64,000 nt of DNA from Ancylostoma caninum (GCA_037903475.1 JBAJFG010000587.1:1-64000), one strand, 5' to 3'; shown: positions 49,501 through 61,247, counted from the first letter of the stretch. Notes: generated from the letters alone by a model not told the origin. Translations and numbers: made by a program.

Positions 49501-50221
49501 TGGATACACAATGTCATGCCTTCATATTCAGAGGCTTTTACTCTTTGTTAGAGCAGAAGCTTTCTCGAAAAGAACGGATGTCGTGACTACACAGTCGCTG
49601 CGAGAATTCAGCAGTGAATGCGGCAATAGCACCCACCAGATGAGGCGACCGCCTAGGTCCAGCCTCCCCTAAGCTTCTGAGACGCTGCAGCTTTCAAAAC
49701 ACCCGTCCGTTTCTTCCTGCAAGTGCACACAGCGTCGCAACAGTGGAAGGCTGGTTTTCCTGCTGTGTATATTGTGCAGCCTGAAAGCTCGTAAACGCTC
49801 CCTCACTCCCATGCGGCGAGACCGCCAGCGAAGGTGATGAAACCACCAGCTCGTGCATGCGGGAGAGCCAGCAGTGACGTAATCGCGAGTCCCGAAACGA
49901 ACGTGTCTGCGTCCATGGAAATCGGCCATTTCGCCGCACACTCTGCGCCTCAGGATTGCGGTGTCTATGAGTGCCGCCCCGTATCTCTAACCGCTCTAGC
50001 CCCCTTACGGCGCTTTGTTCAATAGATAATAAGTAAAAAAATATAAATAATAATAATAATAGTATAATAATAAAAATAATAGAATATAATAAAAAATAAA
50101 TATGAAGAATAATAGTAATAAATAATATAATAAATAATAAATAATATAAAATAAATATAATAAATGAAAATAAATATAATCTATTAAACAAAGCTCCGTA
50201 AGGGGGCTAGAGCGCCCTACA

Positions 50222-50284
50222 GCCCTACAGTCTGCGCCTCAAGATTGCGGCGTCTAAGCAATCTTGAGGCGCAGACTGTAGGGC
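50222..50284. repeat. Perfect 27-bp-stem hairpin in the right foldback arm
   Basis: GCCCTACAGTCTGCGCCTCA and the next seven bases pair perfectly with 50258-50284 around a 9-nt loop. The left arm has only one side of it (about 49937-49965), so part of the arm was duplicated in inverse orientation here. Confidence 0.9.
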
Positions 50285-50809
50285 GAAATAGCCGATTTGT
50301 AGGGACTCAGGCACATTCGTTTCGGGACTCGCAATTATGTCACTGCTGGCCCTCTAGCATGCACGAGGTAGTGATTTCATCACCTTCGCTGACGGTCTCG
50401 CAGCATAGGAGTGAGGGAATGTTCACAAGCTTCCAGGCTGCACAATATACGCTGCAGAAAAACCACTCTTCCACTGTTGCGACTCTGTGGGCATTCGCAG
50501 CGAAGAAATGCACGGGTGTTATGAGAGCTGCTGCCTCTCGAAAGCCTAGGAGAGGCTGGACCTACGTGGTCGCCTCATCTCATGGATGCTATGAAGAAAT
50601 GCACGGGTATTATGAGAGCTGCAGCGTCTCGGAAGCCTAGGGGAGGCCGGACGTACGCGCTTGCCTCATCTGGCGGATGCTATTGCCCCATCTCCTGCTG
50701 ATTTCTCGCAGCGATTGTGCAGTCACGACATCCTCGTTTCGAGAAAGCTTCTGCACTAACAAGAGTAGAAGCCATGTCAAGGCATGACATTGTGTATCCA
50801 ATCAACTAT

Positions 50810-51490
50810 TTACGAATACGGGTCCAGCGATGGAGAAAGGGCCCGCAGGGCCCAATGGTGGGGGGGGACACCATGACGCGGGTCCAGCAATGGAGAAAGG
50901 GCCCGCCGTGGCCCAGTGGTGTGGGGAATGCCAGGATACGGGTCCACCGATGGAGAAAGGGTCAGCCACGGCCCTACAGTGGGAAAATCGCGAGAACGCT
51001 TGTCCATCATGGAGGAAGGACCCGTAGTAGTCCAATGGTGTAAAGAACGTCAGGATACGGGTTCACTTTGGTCCGATAGTGTTGCGAATGCCGGGATGCG
51101 AGCACGCCCCGGCGAACGGATCCGGCTTACCCTAACTGTGAGGAAGGCGTCAGAATGAGGGCGCTCATTCAGAAGAAGGGCCCGCCGTGGCCCAGTAGTG
51201 TGGGTAACACCAGGATACGGGTCCGCCAATATAGGATTGGTTCGCTGTCACTCAGTAAAGTGGAGAATACCAGGATACGGTTCATAGGCCTAATAGTAGA
51301 GATGACGCCAGAATACGGGTCCACTGATGTAAGAAAGCCCGCTGCGGCCCGGTAGTGTGGAAGCAGATACGATTTCGCTTTGGTCCAATAGTGTGAGGAA
51401 TGACAGTATACAGTTCCGCCGATGGCGAACGCGTCTGCATTGGCCCGATAGTGAGGAATACGCACGAATACGCCATACGATGGAGCACGG
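50810..51490 (-). repeat. 60-bp minisatellite array, right foldback arm
   Basis: About eleven units in reverse orientation relative to the left arm, more diverged and without the homogenised block. The outer units (about 51210-51290) are closest to the copy at 12771-12850. Confidence 0.9.
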
Positions 51491-51715
51491 ACTTCTCATG
51501 CTCATACTGAACTCATAAGGACTTCATGTTTGGCCGTATTTAAAGATTGGTTCTGCTTCTTTTTTGGCAAGTGGGAAGCGTTTGCACATGTCCCAAGTGG
51601 CTGCCCCTCCCCACTTTCTAGCGTTCCGAAGGGGCGCTAGTAAAATACGAATAATAATAATAAAAATATAACAATAAATATAAAATATTGAAAGGACCGG
51701 AGTGAAATGTAAGGC

Positions 51716-53590
51716 CACGCCGATGATATCAAAATCTTCTCTACAGTTTCGTCTGATTGCGATACTGATCATTTACAATGTGCAATTAATGAGCTATATT
51801 TTTGGTCAAACGCTTGGAATCTACCACTTTCCGTGGAAAAGACTGAAGTCATACATATAGGTCATAATAACAAAAAGGCTCAGCTCATTATAGCATTGAT
51901 AACATTGCACTCCAATGCGTTACTGAGACACGAGACCTTGGTTTTCGAATAGACGAAAGACTTCGTTCTGATAACCAGTGCAGAACAATTGTGAACGAAG
52001 CTAACAAAAGACTGTATAATCTTTTCAAGTCATTGTCTACAAAGAATAGTAAAATCTTAATTGCAGCATACAAGACCTATGTAAGACCTACTCTTGAATA
52101 TGGCACGAGTGTCTTTATCTGCTTCAAAAAAATCGTACACTAAAAGGATAGAAAGTGTACAAAACAACTTCACTAGAAGACTATATCTAGGAATGAATGG
52201 ATTCAACTACGAAAACATACCCAATAGCTCTGCCTGTAATAAACATCTAAATCCCAGCTCACTTCTGGAACGGAGAAAATTCAATGATCTGGTCATGATT
52301 CGTAAAATATCAGCTTGTTGCGAAATTAATTGCCGAAATAGACAGCTTGTCGCAACTTTTCATACATCAGGTCTAAGTCACAACAGTGAGACTCTGATGT
52401 AACAGCCTGACCAGGTTGCAGAAAGCTATAATGAATAACACCCTTACAACACCACCAAATTGCCAACATAATCTTCTTAGGGGGAAGATTTGGTTTAGGG
52501 AAGCTTGGAGGGGTAGAGAACTTGTCTACCCATACATAACCACGTTTCTTATTATCAAATAGGAGCCATTTTTCATCTACAGTTATTAAATGTTCAAGAA
52601 ATTGCTCGTTTTTCTGGCGAACGAGGAGGTTAAAGCAGATCTCGGGTGGGGGATTGCGGGTAGCGAGTGGATTGCTGGTCATCGGTCAGATCATGGGGTG
52701 TCCACTTTTGCATTTTTCTTACATGCCAATGGAGGCCAAATGTTTCAAAACTGTAGCATAGTGAACCCCCAGGCCTGCCGCTAACGTACGATTAGTAGTA
52801 TCGGGTTTCGTTTCCACCGCTACTCTCAGCGCTTGATCGTCCAGCGACATCCTTCGACCACGACCTGGTTTATCTTCGAGATCAAAATCGCCGAAAGAGA
52901 ATTTTGCGAACCAGCACCTTACTGTCCTTTCGGAAGGAGAGTCCGCGCCAAAAGCAAGCGCTATATTACGGACTGCTTCCGCTGCAGAATGGCTGAGTTT
53001 GAACTCGGACAACTTGATCACTCGAAAATCGCGTCGGCTCACCACTTTTCGCGACCCTATAAAAAAGTCCAGGGAAGAGCTAGCCAGATTATTGAAGGAG
53101 CATCTGGAAGAGCAGAAAAAACCCACCAGGAGCTAGCACAAGTTGGCTTGAAGTTGTTAAATTGGGCAAGAAAAATTTTTTTTCTCAAGCATATCGTGAA
53201 ACGGCAACAACCTGATGCTAACTGGCATCACCAATGTCAACATCATGAGTTTCTTTAAATTTATCACTTCCACTACTAAGGGTGATTTGAACAAAATTTC
53301 TTTCCATGAAGCAGTTACATCCAAAAGACAACACTTTTTCGTTAATCGTGCAGAACGCAGTGTCTGAATCTCAGCAAAAACCGTCGCATACCTATTAAAG
53401 TGAAACAATTCATAAAATTGGCAAAATTATTTATTAGGTCATGACATGTTTCCGATACTATTTGATAGAATATATAAATAAGTAAATAAATAAAACCCTC
53501 CGTATGCTATATTTGCTGCTATGATATGTAGTATATATTAACTACATTTTTTTTCTGTCCACATGGTCTCCCCATGTAATGAATAAATAA

Positions 53591-53629
<39 letters not shown>

Positions 53630-53640
53630 AACCCCCCAGA
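51716..53640 (+). pseudogene. LINE reverse transcriptase 3' fragment, split by a mariner
   Basis: The fragment starts at the catalytic box (HADDIKIFST, for YADD). It reads on through LPLSVEKTEVIHIG, TRDLGFRIDERL and YKTYVRPTLEYGTS, then ESVQNNFTRRLYLGMNG up to about 52309. After the mariner it continues with weak similarity (53216 to about 53400) and ends near (AATA)n tails at 53460-53632. It is a 5'-truncated insertion of a non-LTR element, as is usual for LINEs. Confidence 0.7.
52310..53215 (-). mobile_element. Internally deleted mariner, 906 bp
   Basis: The left end TCAGCTTGTTGCGAAATTAA and the right end (reverse complement TCAGGTTGTTG..CCGTTT, lacking about 9 bp) are terminal repeats. 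The left flank is TA; the right is TG. The minus strand encodes the DNA-binding half (SRRDFRVIKLSEFKL, CWFAKFSFGDFDLEDKPGRG), a frameshift near the WTPHDL motif, and the first catalytic Asp in VDEKW. Coding then stops at about DLMYEKL; the second and third Asp are deleted. It cannot encode an active transposase. Confidence 0.85.
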
Positions 53641-53667
53641 AAAAGCCGCATTAGTTATGCACCAACC
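53641..53667 (-). mobile_element. Solitary mariner end
   Basis: In reverse complement this reads GGTTGGTGCATAACTAATGC followed by GGCTT, next to a TA. It resembles the end at 47475 in the opposite sense. No transposase remnant adjoins it; it abuts an (AATA)n tract at 53580-53632. Confidence 0.5.
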
Positions 53668-54600
53668 TAAATTGGCAAAAGACAGTCTCAGGGAGGCGCG
53701 AAAACCTGCGTTTCGGATAGCAGTAATCGCATTGGGCTACATTAATCCTGGGTATGTGCTTCCTAAAACCAGGCAATGGCTTGACAACATCCAACGATGT
53801 ACAATACATCGCTGTAGATAGATGTTCCTTTCACGATCACCCCGTCTTCTGTTTCGAATGAAGTGTTCATTCCACAAAAATCCTGGGGCAGTACTGCATC
53901 GGAACTGTACTAGACAACTGATTGCAATCATTCACTTGAGATGTGGGGAACAATTTCGATACAGTATTAGCTGCTGCAGAAAAACGAGCGTAAGTTGTGC
54001 GTTCTAATCCTTTCTACCTTTTTGATTGGGGTTAAAGGTGCAAACGCAAATATACAAAGATGAAGATAAGAGAGATGAACTACGCACCACTTTCGCTGCC
54101 GATTTTTCTCCCGTTTCCGCACCAAGCAAGCATTCGGTTGCTCACGGAAATTTTTCGAGACTCTCAATACTTCAGTTATTCTAAAACTTCGAACTTCTAT
54201 TAGGCTTGACGATTTGCCTCTATCCTTGGCTCTAGGTACTGTGAGGAGCATGACGATAGCGGCAAGATTTAAGTGTTCAGCAGAAATGTGCCCAATTCAC
54301 ATTTCCCATTCTCGTTCCTCCATTTGATTTGAATTTTAAATTGAAAATGATTTGAAAATTTTATACAAATGTGGGAGAACCCACGAAATGTTGTTTTGAT
54401 TTTTCTTGATCCAGTTTAGACTGAGACAACGTTGCGAGTAAGGCATTTAAAAGGAAGTCAAAATAGAGCCCCATTTATTTCAACTCTTTCTTGATTGCTT
54501 ATTCTAGGACTGGGATACGTGAAAAGTTCTGTGGTTGAAAATCGTGGGTATTTTAAACATGTGGCCACCACCGCATATGATGTATACGGAATTATCTTAC
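53668..54600. other. Possible downstream exon region of the gene at 54601
   Basis: On the minus strand an acceptor CCTCACAG at about 54241 opens a frame in the right phase to join the exon at 54601-54709. It reads VPRAKDRGKSSSLIEVRSF and so on to a stop at 53967. It has no known domain and could be chance. Nothing else was supported here. Confidence 0.25.
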
Positions 54601-54709
54601 CGATATTCGCAGTGTCAAAATCGGATTTGTCTACTGTGGAGTCCAATTCGGGACATAAGGCAAACGTTCCTGCGAAAAACAAAGCCACAAGGGCCATAAA
54701 CGATTCCAT
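54601..54709 (-). CDS. Candidate signal-peptide exon of a secreted protein
   Basis: ATG at 54709 gives MESFMALVALFFAGTFALCP, a clear signal sequence, then ELDSTVDKSDFDTAN up to a strong GTAAGA donor after 54601 (phase 1). A consensus TATTTCAG acceptor lies 38 bases before the ATG (54748-54753), as expected for trans-splicing. The family is not recognised. The downstream exon is uncertain (see 53668-54600). It could be a real hookworm secreted-protein gene or a fragment. Confidence 0.4.
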
Positions 54710-55099
54710 CCTTTCGATTAGTTGAAAGTATTCCCACGATGGACAATCTGAAATACATATTCAATGGACAGAAGCGTATGAACTGGAAGGTTTAGCAGAA
54801 AATGCAACTAATTTGTCTGGACTACTATTAAACCAATAGTTATCATTGACCTCTTCGCAAGATAAAGTCACGACATAAGATTCGATGTGTTTTCTGAAAC
54901 CAATTTCCCTCTTTATACGGGTATTTGACGGCTACAACGCCCTTGCGTGCGTTTAATGCGTGTGCGCCAGTGGCAAACGCAAAAAAGTGGGCAGAATAGG
55001 TAAGGGGCATGGGAAAAAGTGGCGTCTTCGTCGTTTTGGAGACGAATGGAAAGTAGAAATAATAAAAGTATGAATTCAAATGTTGGATAAATAATAATT
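54710..55099. other. Intergenic stretch upstream of the candidate secreted gene
   Basis: Apart from the acceptor described at 54748, nothing was recognised. Confidence 0.35.
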
Positions 55100-58000
55100 A
55101 TTTTATAAGCCACGGATCTCCCTCATACGAGGAATCCCAGCCGGTTAGTCGCGAGAGGGCTAGTCCCGGACGAAACGCGACCTTGTGCTTGCCCTGAGAT
55201 GCGGGTGGATTCAGCGGATGGACTCCCTGTCTCTGCAGTGTCGGAACGATCTATACCTTCTGTCAGCGCGTGGGTATATTCATGCATGCGTGCGTGGGTA
55301 TGTTTGCGTGTCTGCAGATTGTATCCTGCACATATATCCGACCAAAAGCCCTGCATTCAAATGACTGGGAGGTACAAGGAAGGCGGTTCGAAGTCGGCTT
55401 CAACAAATAATCTCCATCGTCCACACCCGGGAGCCCGGCTAACTTAGGTGAAACCACACTCCAGCCCCCCACGTGAGATTAGAGCCCAGCAAACTATCTT
55501 CTGTGGGTTTAAAATTCCTCCAAGCTCGACACAACAATAATAGATAGTGTTCCTCTGATCTCGGAAGAGTCACTGGTACGGCAGCTTCAGTGAGGACGCG
55601 GTCCGAGGGGTTATCTAGGCTGCCTAAAACTAGAAGGACTATGATGACGGTCTGTCACCGAACGCCACCTTCGACACTGGAGAAGAAGTGTTCCTTGGAA
55701 CCTGCGACAGTAGAGGAGTTGGTGGAGTTGGTGTCCTTGTCAACACGAACTTGGTAATGAACATCGATTCATTCGAACAGCTAACAACCCGAATCGGACG
55801 TTTGCGGTTGAGAAGATGTGGATCAATACCAGCCTTGACAATCTTCGTCGTCTACGCTCCAACATCCAGCTACGGCCAAGAAGATATTGAGGCCTTCTAT
55901 ATGGATGGACTTGGAGAAGTTCTACAAGGAAGACCACACATTCTACAAGATCATCGTTGGCGACTTCAACGCCAAGATTGGTCCTAGGAGAACGCCGAAG
56001 GAACTTCACATCGGTACCCACGGCTCACAGTGGAACGAACAGGGAAACGGGCTAGGTTCATCATGACGATGAAGACCATCCACTCACAATTAATTCACAA
56101 TTTAACTAATTACCCACGGTAACTCACAATTTCATAAGCCAACCTCCTTACGTTGGACGTGGAAGTCACCCGGTGGAGAGTATCATAATGAAATTGACCA
56201 TATCATCGTCAATCGAAGGTTCTGGTCTCCTTTGTGCAAGATTCTTCTTCTCACGCAAAAGAGAGTAAGCCGTGAAGTTTAAGAGGAGGAGTCCCAAACC
56301 CTTCATCAATTGGGACCTTTTCACTTTGCTAGCCAACTTTTGGGAAGATGCGGTTGTCGACAACATCGACGAAGATTACGATCGACTTGTACAGCATCTT
56401 CGCGACAGCGCAAAGAGCGCCGAGGGTTCAAGTGTCACCAAGAGACGACTGTCTTACGAGACCCGGTGCAGAGAAGCGATAAAAGAAGACCTCAAGGAGA
56501 GACGAGAAGCAGTGTTGGGCAAAGCCGCAGAGGCAGGGAAATGCATTAGCAGCGCCCGCCGAGACCCCGCAAGACCAAGATGTTCGCCCTACGGCGCTCA
56601 GACGGAACAATTTCTCCATCAAGACGTGTAATGGAGAAGGCCATGTGCGACTTCTACTCGGATCTCTTCGATATCCACGTCAACCTTCCTCAATGTTATC
56701 TTAGGGAGGATGGGTATGTTGTCCCATCGGTTCTCCCTTCCGAAATCCGACATGCCATCAAGTCGGTTAAGAATCGTACAGCAGTCGGGTTCTTTACTTT
56801 TCCTTTTGGTTCGTTGTGGTTCCACAACTATAAGATGACTAGCAAACGAGAGATAGATTGTAGAAGATATTTTGGAAAGCAAAAGCAATTGGAAATGAGG
56901 AGATAAAAGGAGGCAACCTGGCTTGGCTGTTCAAAAAATGGGAACTAATTGAGTAGATTTCATAAAATTTATATAGGATTGATCCAGAGTGGGCGTGGCT
57001 ATTCCTCAAAATCAAGGTGCATATCCTATATCTTGGGGATATGGCTCTGGGCGCGTGGCCTAAAAGAAGGGCCGTCTAGGGACGCGATCGCGTCGGAAAT
57101 CAAAGATCATCAGTGCACACCGAATACCATCAAAAGAGTATATATTTATACAACAAATATATGTGCAACACAGCACCGGGCCCCGACAGGATTCGACCGA
57201 AACATCTGAAGCACCTACCGCTAATTCTCATCACCCCCTTGGCTAGGCTTTCCACGCAGTACCCTGTCGGAATGCAAGGTACCTAACCAATGGAAGACCA
57301 GCAGGACCGTGTTGCTGTACAAGAAGGTAGACCCGCAGGACATTGGCAATTATCCCATCTGCCTACTGTCCGTCGTCTACAAGCTTTTCACGCTAGTGAT
57401 CCTCAATAGGATCGAAAGGACACTAGACGAGGGACAGCAGTGTGAGCAAGCAGGGTTTCGAAAAGGATTCAGACCACATACACACGGTCACTTAACTCAT
57501 CGAAGTATCGTGAGAGTATGAGATGCCGTTCTGCACGTTCATCGATTTGAAGAAAGCCTTCGACTCTTGAGACTCTCGGAAGCGGTGTTGGAAGTCCTCG
57601 GCAACCAGGGCATAGCTGCTCAATAGATCAAAGTATGTCGTGAGCTCTACAGCAACTTCACGACCACGAGTTCCCCATTCTACGACGACATCACCATCGA
57701 CATCAAGAGAGGGCTTCGGCAAGGCGACACCATGTCGCCAAGACTATTCAGCGCCACTCTCGAAGACGCCTGGAATGGGATAGCATGCGAATGCAAGTTG
57801 ATGGCCAGCGACTTAGACACCTTCGCTTCGCTGACGACATCGTTCTTATAACACCAACGATCAGCGATGCGGAACAGATGCTGGCCGACTTCGAGGACGC
57901 GTTTGGAAAGAATGGTCTTCAACTTGCATTCGCATGCTATCCCATTCCAGGCGTCTTCGAGAGTGGCGCTGAATAGTCTTGGCAGAATCTGACGAAGACG

Positions 58001-58760
58001 ATGTTCATGAAGAACGGATGGGTCCCGGATGCCAGATTCTCACTCAACGGAACGACCATACCTGAATGCTCCAGCTACGTATATCATGGTCGGGAAGTCA
58101 ACATAATGAACGACCTCGCCCCAGAGCTGGGCAGGAGCGAACGAGCGGCTTGGGGAGCTTACAGGAGCTTCGAGGATGTAGTGAAGAGGACAAAGAACAC
58201 CAGGCTCCGTGCCCCACCTCTTCAACACAACCGTTCTCCCTGCTTTGACCTACGCCTCAGAAACCTGGGTGTTGCCCAAGGAGAATGAGAATGCGGTCAG
58301 CGTCGTCGAACGCTCCATCGATAGGGTGATGCTAGGAGTAACCCGCCTCACGCAAGTGAGGGCTGAAATACGGCGTTCCACCCTTCGCCAACAATCAAAG
58401 ATCAGGGACGCTGCCGCTTGCGCAAAGTTGAGTAAGGTTAGGTGGGCCAAACACGTGATGCGTTTTAACGACAACCGTTGGACAAGAGCCGTAAGAGACT
58501 GGACTCCACTCGTAAGAGACTCTTCGAGCCCACGACAGGAAGACCACCGGCCCGATGGTCAGACTTCTCCACGAAGTCCTTCAAAGATAGATACGATGCT
58601 CTCCGTGTCCATAGAATGGACAGAATCAACTGGACAACTCCGGTTCGCGAGAAGGTCAAATGGAAGGATTGCTGGCGCCCGCTCGCTATGCCCGAAGATC
58701 AACGGGAGTCAAGGTGATCGAGGTGAATCGCAATGGAATGACAGGACAAATTGGATATAG
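55100..58760 (+). pseudogene. RTE-type LINE, heavily mutated
   Basis: The endonuclease part reads GVGGVGVLVNTNLVMNIDSF and TIFVVYAPTSSY (55720-55880). It is followed after a shift by VGDFNAKIGP (about 55950), the linker (INWDLF..LANFWEDAVVDNI, EAIKEDLKERREAVL) and RT pieces: CLLSVVYKLFTLVILNRIERT (about 57360), IDLKKAFDS (57545), RGLRQGDTMSPRLFSATLED (about 57710), and HLRFADDIVLITPTISDAE (57815-57875). The C-terminus reads ETWVLPKENENAVSVVERSI and GRPPARWSDF up to 58740. Many frameshifts, stops and deletions make it inactive. It has one insertion at 56784. RTE elements of this type are abundant in strongylid genomes. Confidence 0.88.
56784..57169. mobile_element. 386-bp insertion in the RTE element with ACAGCA flanks
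   Basis: ACAGCA precedes (56778-56783) and follows (57170-57175) the insert. Removing it joins KNRTA to PGPDRI, the expected RTE motif. No terminal inverted repeat is obvious, so the class is unknown. Confidence 0.55.
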
Positions 58761-59039
58761 GTAGAGCATTGAGTAACCCTTACGAATGTTTTGGATGGAA
58801 CTTTCGCGATAACCTTATGAGTAATTGTTCTATTCAGAGAACTTCCCTTCGCATACTCAGCCGAAATAAATGTGGAACAATTTTTCAAATGCTCGCAGTA
58901 TTCGAATATTCAAACTTCGTGACCGACTATCCGAGAGTTTGGAGCATTCGGATTTCGGAGACGTCGAAATATTCGTTTATTCAAATATTCGCATATTTGG
59001 GCGTTACAAAGTATTGATTCATGAGGCGAGGAGGCCAGA
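58761..59039. other. Stretch with nothing recognised
   Basis: A/T-rich sequence with repeated ATTCG..ATATTC words at about 58890-58990; no gene or element could be supported. Confidence 0.4.
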
Positions 59040-59629
59040 AATTAAGTTAGGAAAGATGACACAGCGGGTGAGACGCTGGTCATCTGTCAGATCGTGGGGT
59101 ATTCACTTCCGCACCTTTCTTGTCATGTCGATTGAAGTCAAATGTTTGGAACTGTAGCGTAGTGAGTCCCCATCCCTGCCCTCAAAGTCCAAATGGTTGG
59201 ACCCGGGTTGGGTTCCACGACTCTTCTCAACGCTTGATCGTCAGAGAACAACCTGTGGTCACGACCATGGTTGCTTTGGGGATCAAAATCGACGGAAGAA
59301 AAATGTGCGACCGAATAGTTCACTGCCCACTTGGAAGGCGATTCGAAGCCAAAACAAATGCAAGATTACCGCAAGCATCGACAAAGAGTGATCGAGTTTG
59401 AAGTCATGAACCATAATCACCCGAAAATCACGTCGGCTCATGATTTGTTCGCGACTTCACAAAAACCCTCAGAAAAGAGCTAGCCAGAATATTCAAGAAG
59501 CATTCGAGAGAGGAGGAAAAGCCCCACCAGAGGGTTACATAAGTTTGGCTGAACTTGCTCAAATTGGGCAGAAGAGAGAGGTTCAAGTGAGCATACCCCA
59601 AAACGGCAATTAATTTCGCAACAACCTGA
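59040..59629 (-). mobile_element. Truncated mariner, same family as 52310-53215
   Basis: The end at 59629 (reverse complement TCAGGTTGTTGCGAAATTAA) is complete and adjoins TA at 59630-59631. The minus strand holds a broken transposase N-terminus (SRRDFRVIMVHDFKLDHS, SDDQALRRVVEPNPG, GTHYATV). It ends near the LTDDQRLTR motif and has no other TIR. Confidence 0.75.
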
Positions 59630-59719
59630 TACTTGCAATGAAGTTGCAAAAAACGAAAAATGATAAAAGATGAAAATGATAAGAGAAGATGTTTTCATCA
59701 TTTTCTTCAATAAGCGCAG

Positions 59720-60033
59720 CAAAGTTGGTTACGTTCCTCCTTCCTACGTCTCCGCTCTTCTAAAGTGAGGGACGGTCGAAGGTAAATACCGCGCTCGGAG
59801 AAGAAGCGGAGACGTGGAGCCCTTTCCACTGCTAGTCGTTGAAACATTCTTGCCGGTAACACTACTTTAGTCAACTTGTTAACACCTCTGTTTCGGCTGC
59901 GTTGAGGGGGATAGCTGCTGCCCGATAAAATTTGCTGTCGTTCAACCTGCGCTCTGTCCATCATGTCCTGCGTTCTACCTGCTCTTTGCCACGTGGCGAG
60001 GCGCCCCTTGGGAGGTGAATATAAACAGAGCAC
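59720..60033 (-). pseudogene. LINE ORF1 fragment
   Basis: The minus strand encodes NKLTKVVLPARMFQRLAVER, then RFFSERGIYLRPSLTLEERR, matching the VKVVLPSR and VYVRRSMTPTER region of the intact LINE ORF1. ORF2 does not follow; the truncated mariner lies downstream. Confidence 0.6.
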
Positions 60034-61145
60034 TAGAGCTTAGTCGCGTCTCCGCTTCGGCGGAGGAAAAGCGAGCCCTGCCAGACTCGTCAAGCAGGCT
60101 GAGGCCCGTACAAAACCGTGGCCCAGGGCAATTATCGGTCAGACGAAAACCGTGCGGTGCGGACGCGTGCGGCTATGGCGCAGATCTGGATGTCCGCCAC
60201 GGGACCGCTGCGTCCATCAAGTTCGGCCGCGGAACGTGGATTCCCGTTCGGGAATATTTTTTATGAGCTTGGGTAACGATACAATTGCCCGAGCTTACAG
60301 TAAGAATGCAGCCGTGCTTCCAGATTGAGCTGTCATCTTTGGGGCATGCAAATTCATCGCCCTCGAATCACATCCTTTGCAGGTTAAACTCTGCTTGTGG
60401 GGCGACAAAATAAGCCTTGACCTCGCGGTGTAACTGCTGTTGAAATGTGTTCGGCCTGTGTTCGTCGTCCCGGAATCTTGAGTAGTTGATTGTGGCACCC
60501 AAGCAAACGAATACGATTCGGTTTTGGCCAACTGCTGTGGTCCTCAAAACATAAGGTTTGTTTTTCCCATCCAAGAATGTTTTGGAATAGGCTCCTCCTC
60601 TGCTCCTAAAAACAGATTCGCATCTTCCATGGACTTTTTGTAATCGTCTCGTCAACTTTTTCAACGTCAACTCGTGTAATCGTCTAATAGTCAACTTTTG
60701 TAATCGTCTCAAAAACAACGAGATCATGTAACGCTCCATCTCAACCGTTGACGATCACAGCTTTTTTCTATGTCTGGGAAACTACGATAACTGTTAGTTT
60801 CGTACACAGATACAGCGAGCATCGTACTTGAGAAGTTTTTTTCAATCCACAAAATCCGGAGAAAGCGCCTCCAACTACCACGTATTTCACTCTCTCGAGG
60901 CATTGAATCAAAACTTTCTTACCACCCTAATGCATGTTGAAACAGTACACAATATTGCTTAATGCGTCAACGTGGCAGCTAGGCAGCGGAGGATAATGGT
61001 CCATTTGTGAAAGAAAGTCTTGCTTTTGGAATGCTTGCAAGATGGTTGTTGGAGAGATTCCGTGCACTGATGTAGTAGGTGTGAGAGACAAAAAGACTGT
61101 AGGAAAGAATAACACATATAGGAAACTCCAGACGTACGTAGATAA
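60034..61145. other. Intergenic stretch, partly GC-rich, nothing recognised
   Basis: The range 60060-60250 is unusually GC-rich for the window but has no domain in any frame. The minus-strand frame at 60368-60739 (GGAYSKTFLDGKNKPYVL and so on) is not recognised. Confidence 0.35.
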
Positions 61146-61247
61146 GAGTCGAGATCGCGGCGCGGCTCTCATGAGCAGAGACGCAGGCACACACTATGCT
61201 GAGCTCCCGTGACTCTGCCCAAAAGAGCCGCGCCGCGGTCCTGACTC
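61146..61247. repeat. Small hairpin MITE-like repeat
   Basis: GAGTCGAGATCGCGGCGCGG and its partner GAGTCAGGACCGCGGCGCGG (reverse strand) form stems of about 40 bp with mismatches. No target duplication was seen. Confidence 0.6.

Larger units (their letters stand above)
48341..51640. mobile_element. Foldback transposon, 3.3 kb, arms built of 60-bp repeats
   Basis: The ends CTAGCGCCCCTTCGGGACGC and, in reverse complement, CTAGCGCCCCTTCGGAACGC extend as inverted repeats through GGGG..GCCACTTGGGACATGTGCAAACGCTT. TA flanks both sides (48339-48340 and 51641-51642). Each arm has, from outside in, a terminal block, an array of diverged 60-bp repeats (48780-49500 left, forward; 50810-51490 right, reversed) and about 500 bp of unique arm sequence. 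Between the arms is a 154-bp almost pure A/T core (50027-50180). No transposase is present. The architecture matches foldback (FB-type) elements; the 60-bp family is not one I know. Relatives bracket the NTR genes. Confidence 0.85.

Noticed and set aside
48782..49517. Long overlapping open frames (up to 237 codons, both strands) with 20-residue repeats
   Set aside because: The 60-bp unit is divisible by three and lacks stops, so frames stay open by structure. They overlap on both strands, have no start context and no splice signals.
48780..51490. CRISPR array
   Set aside because: Regular 60-bp spacing is a direct minisatellite without unique spacers, in a eukaryotic foldback element.
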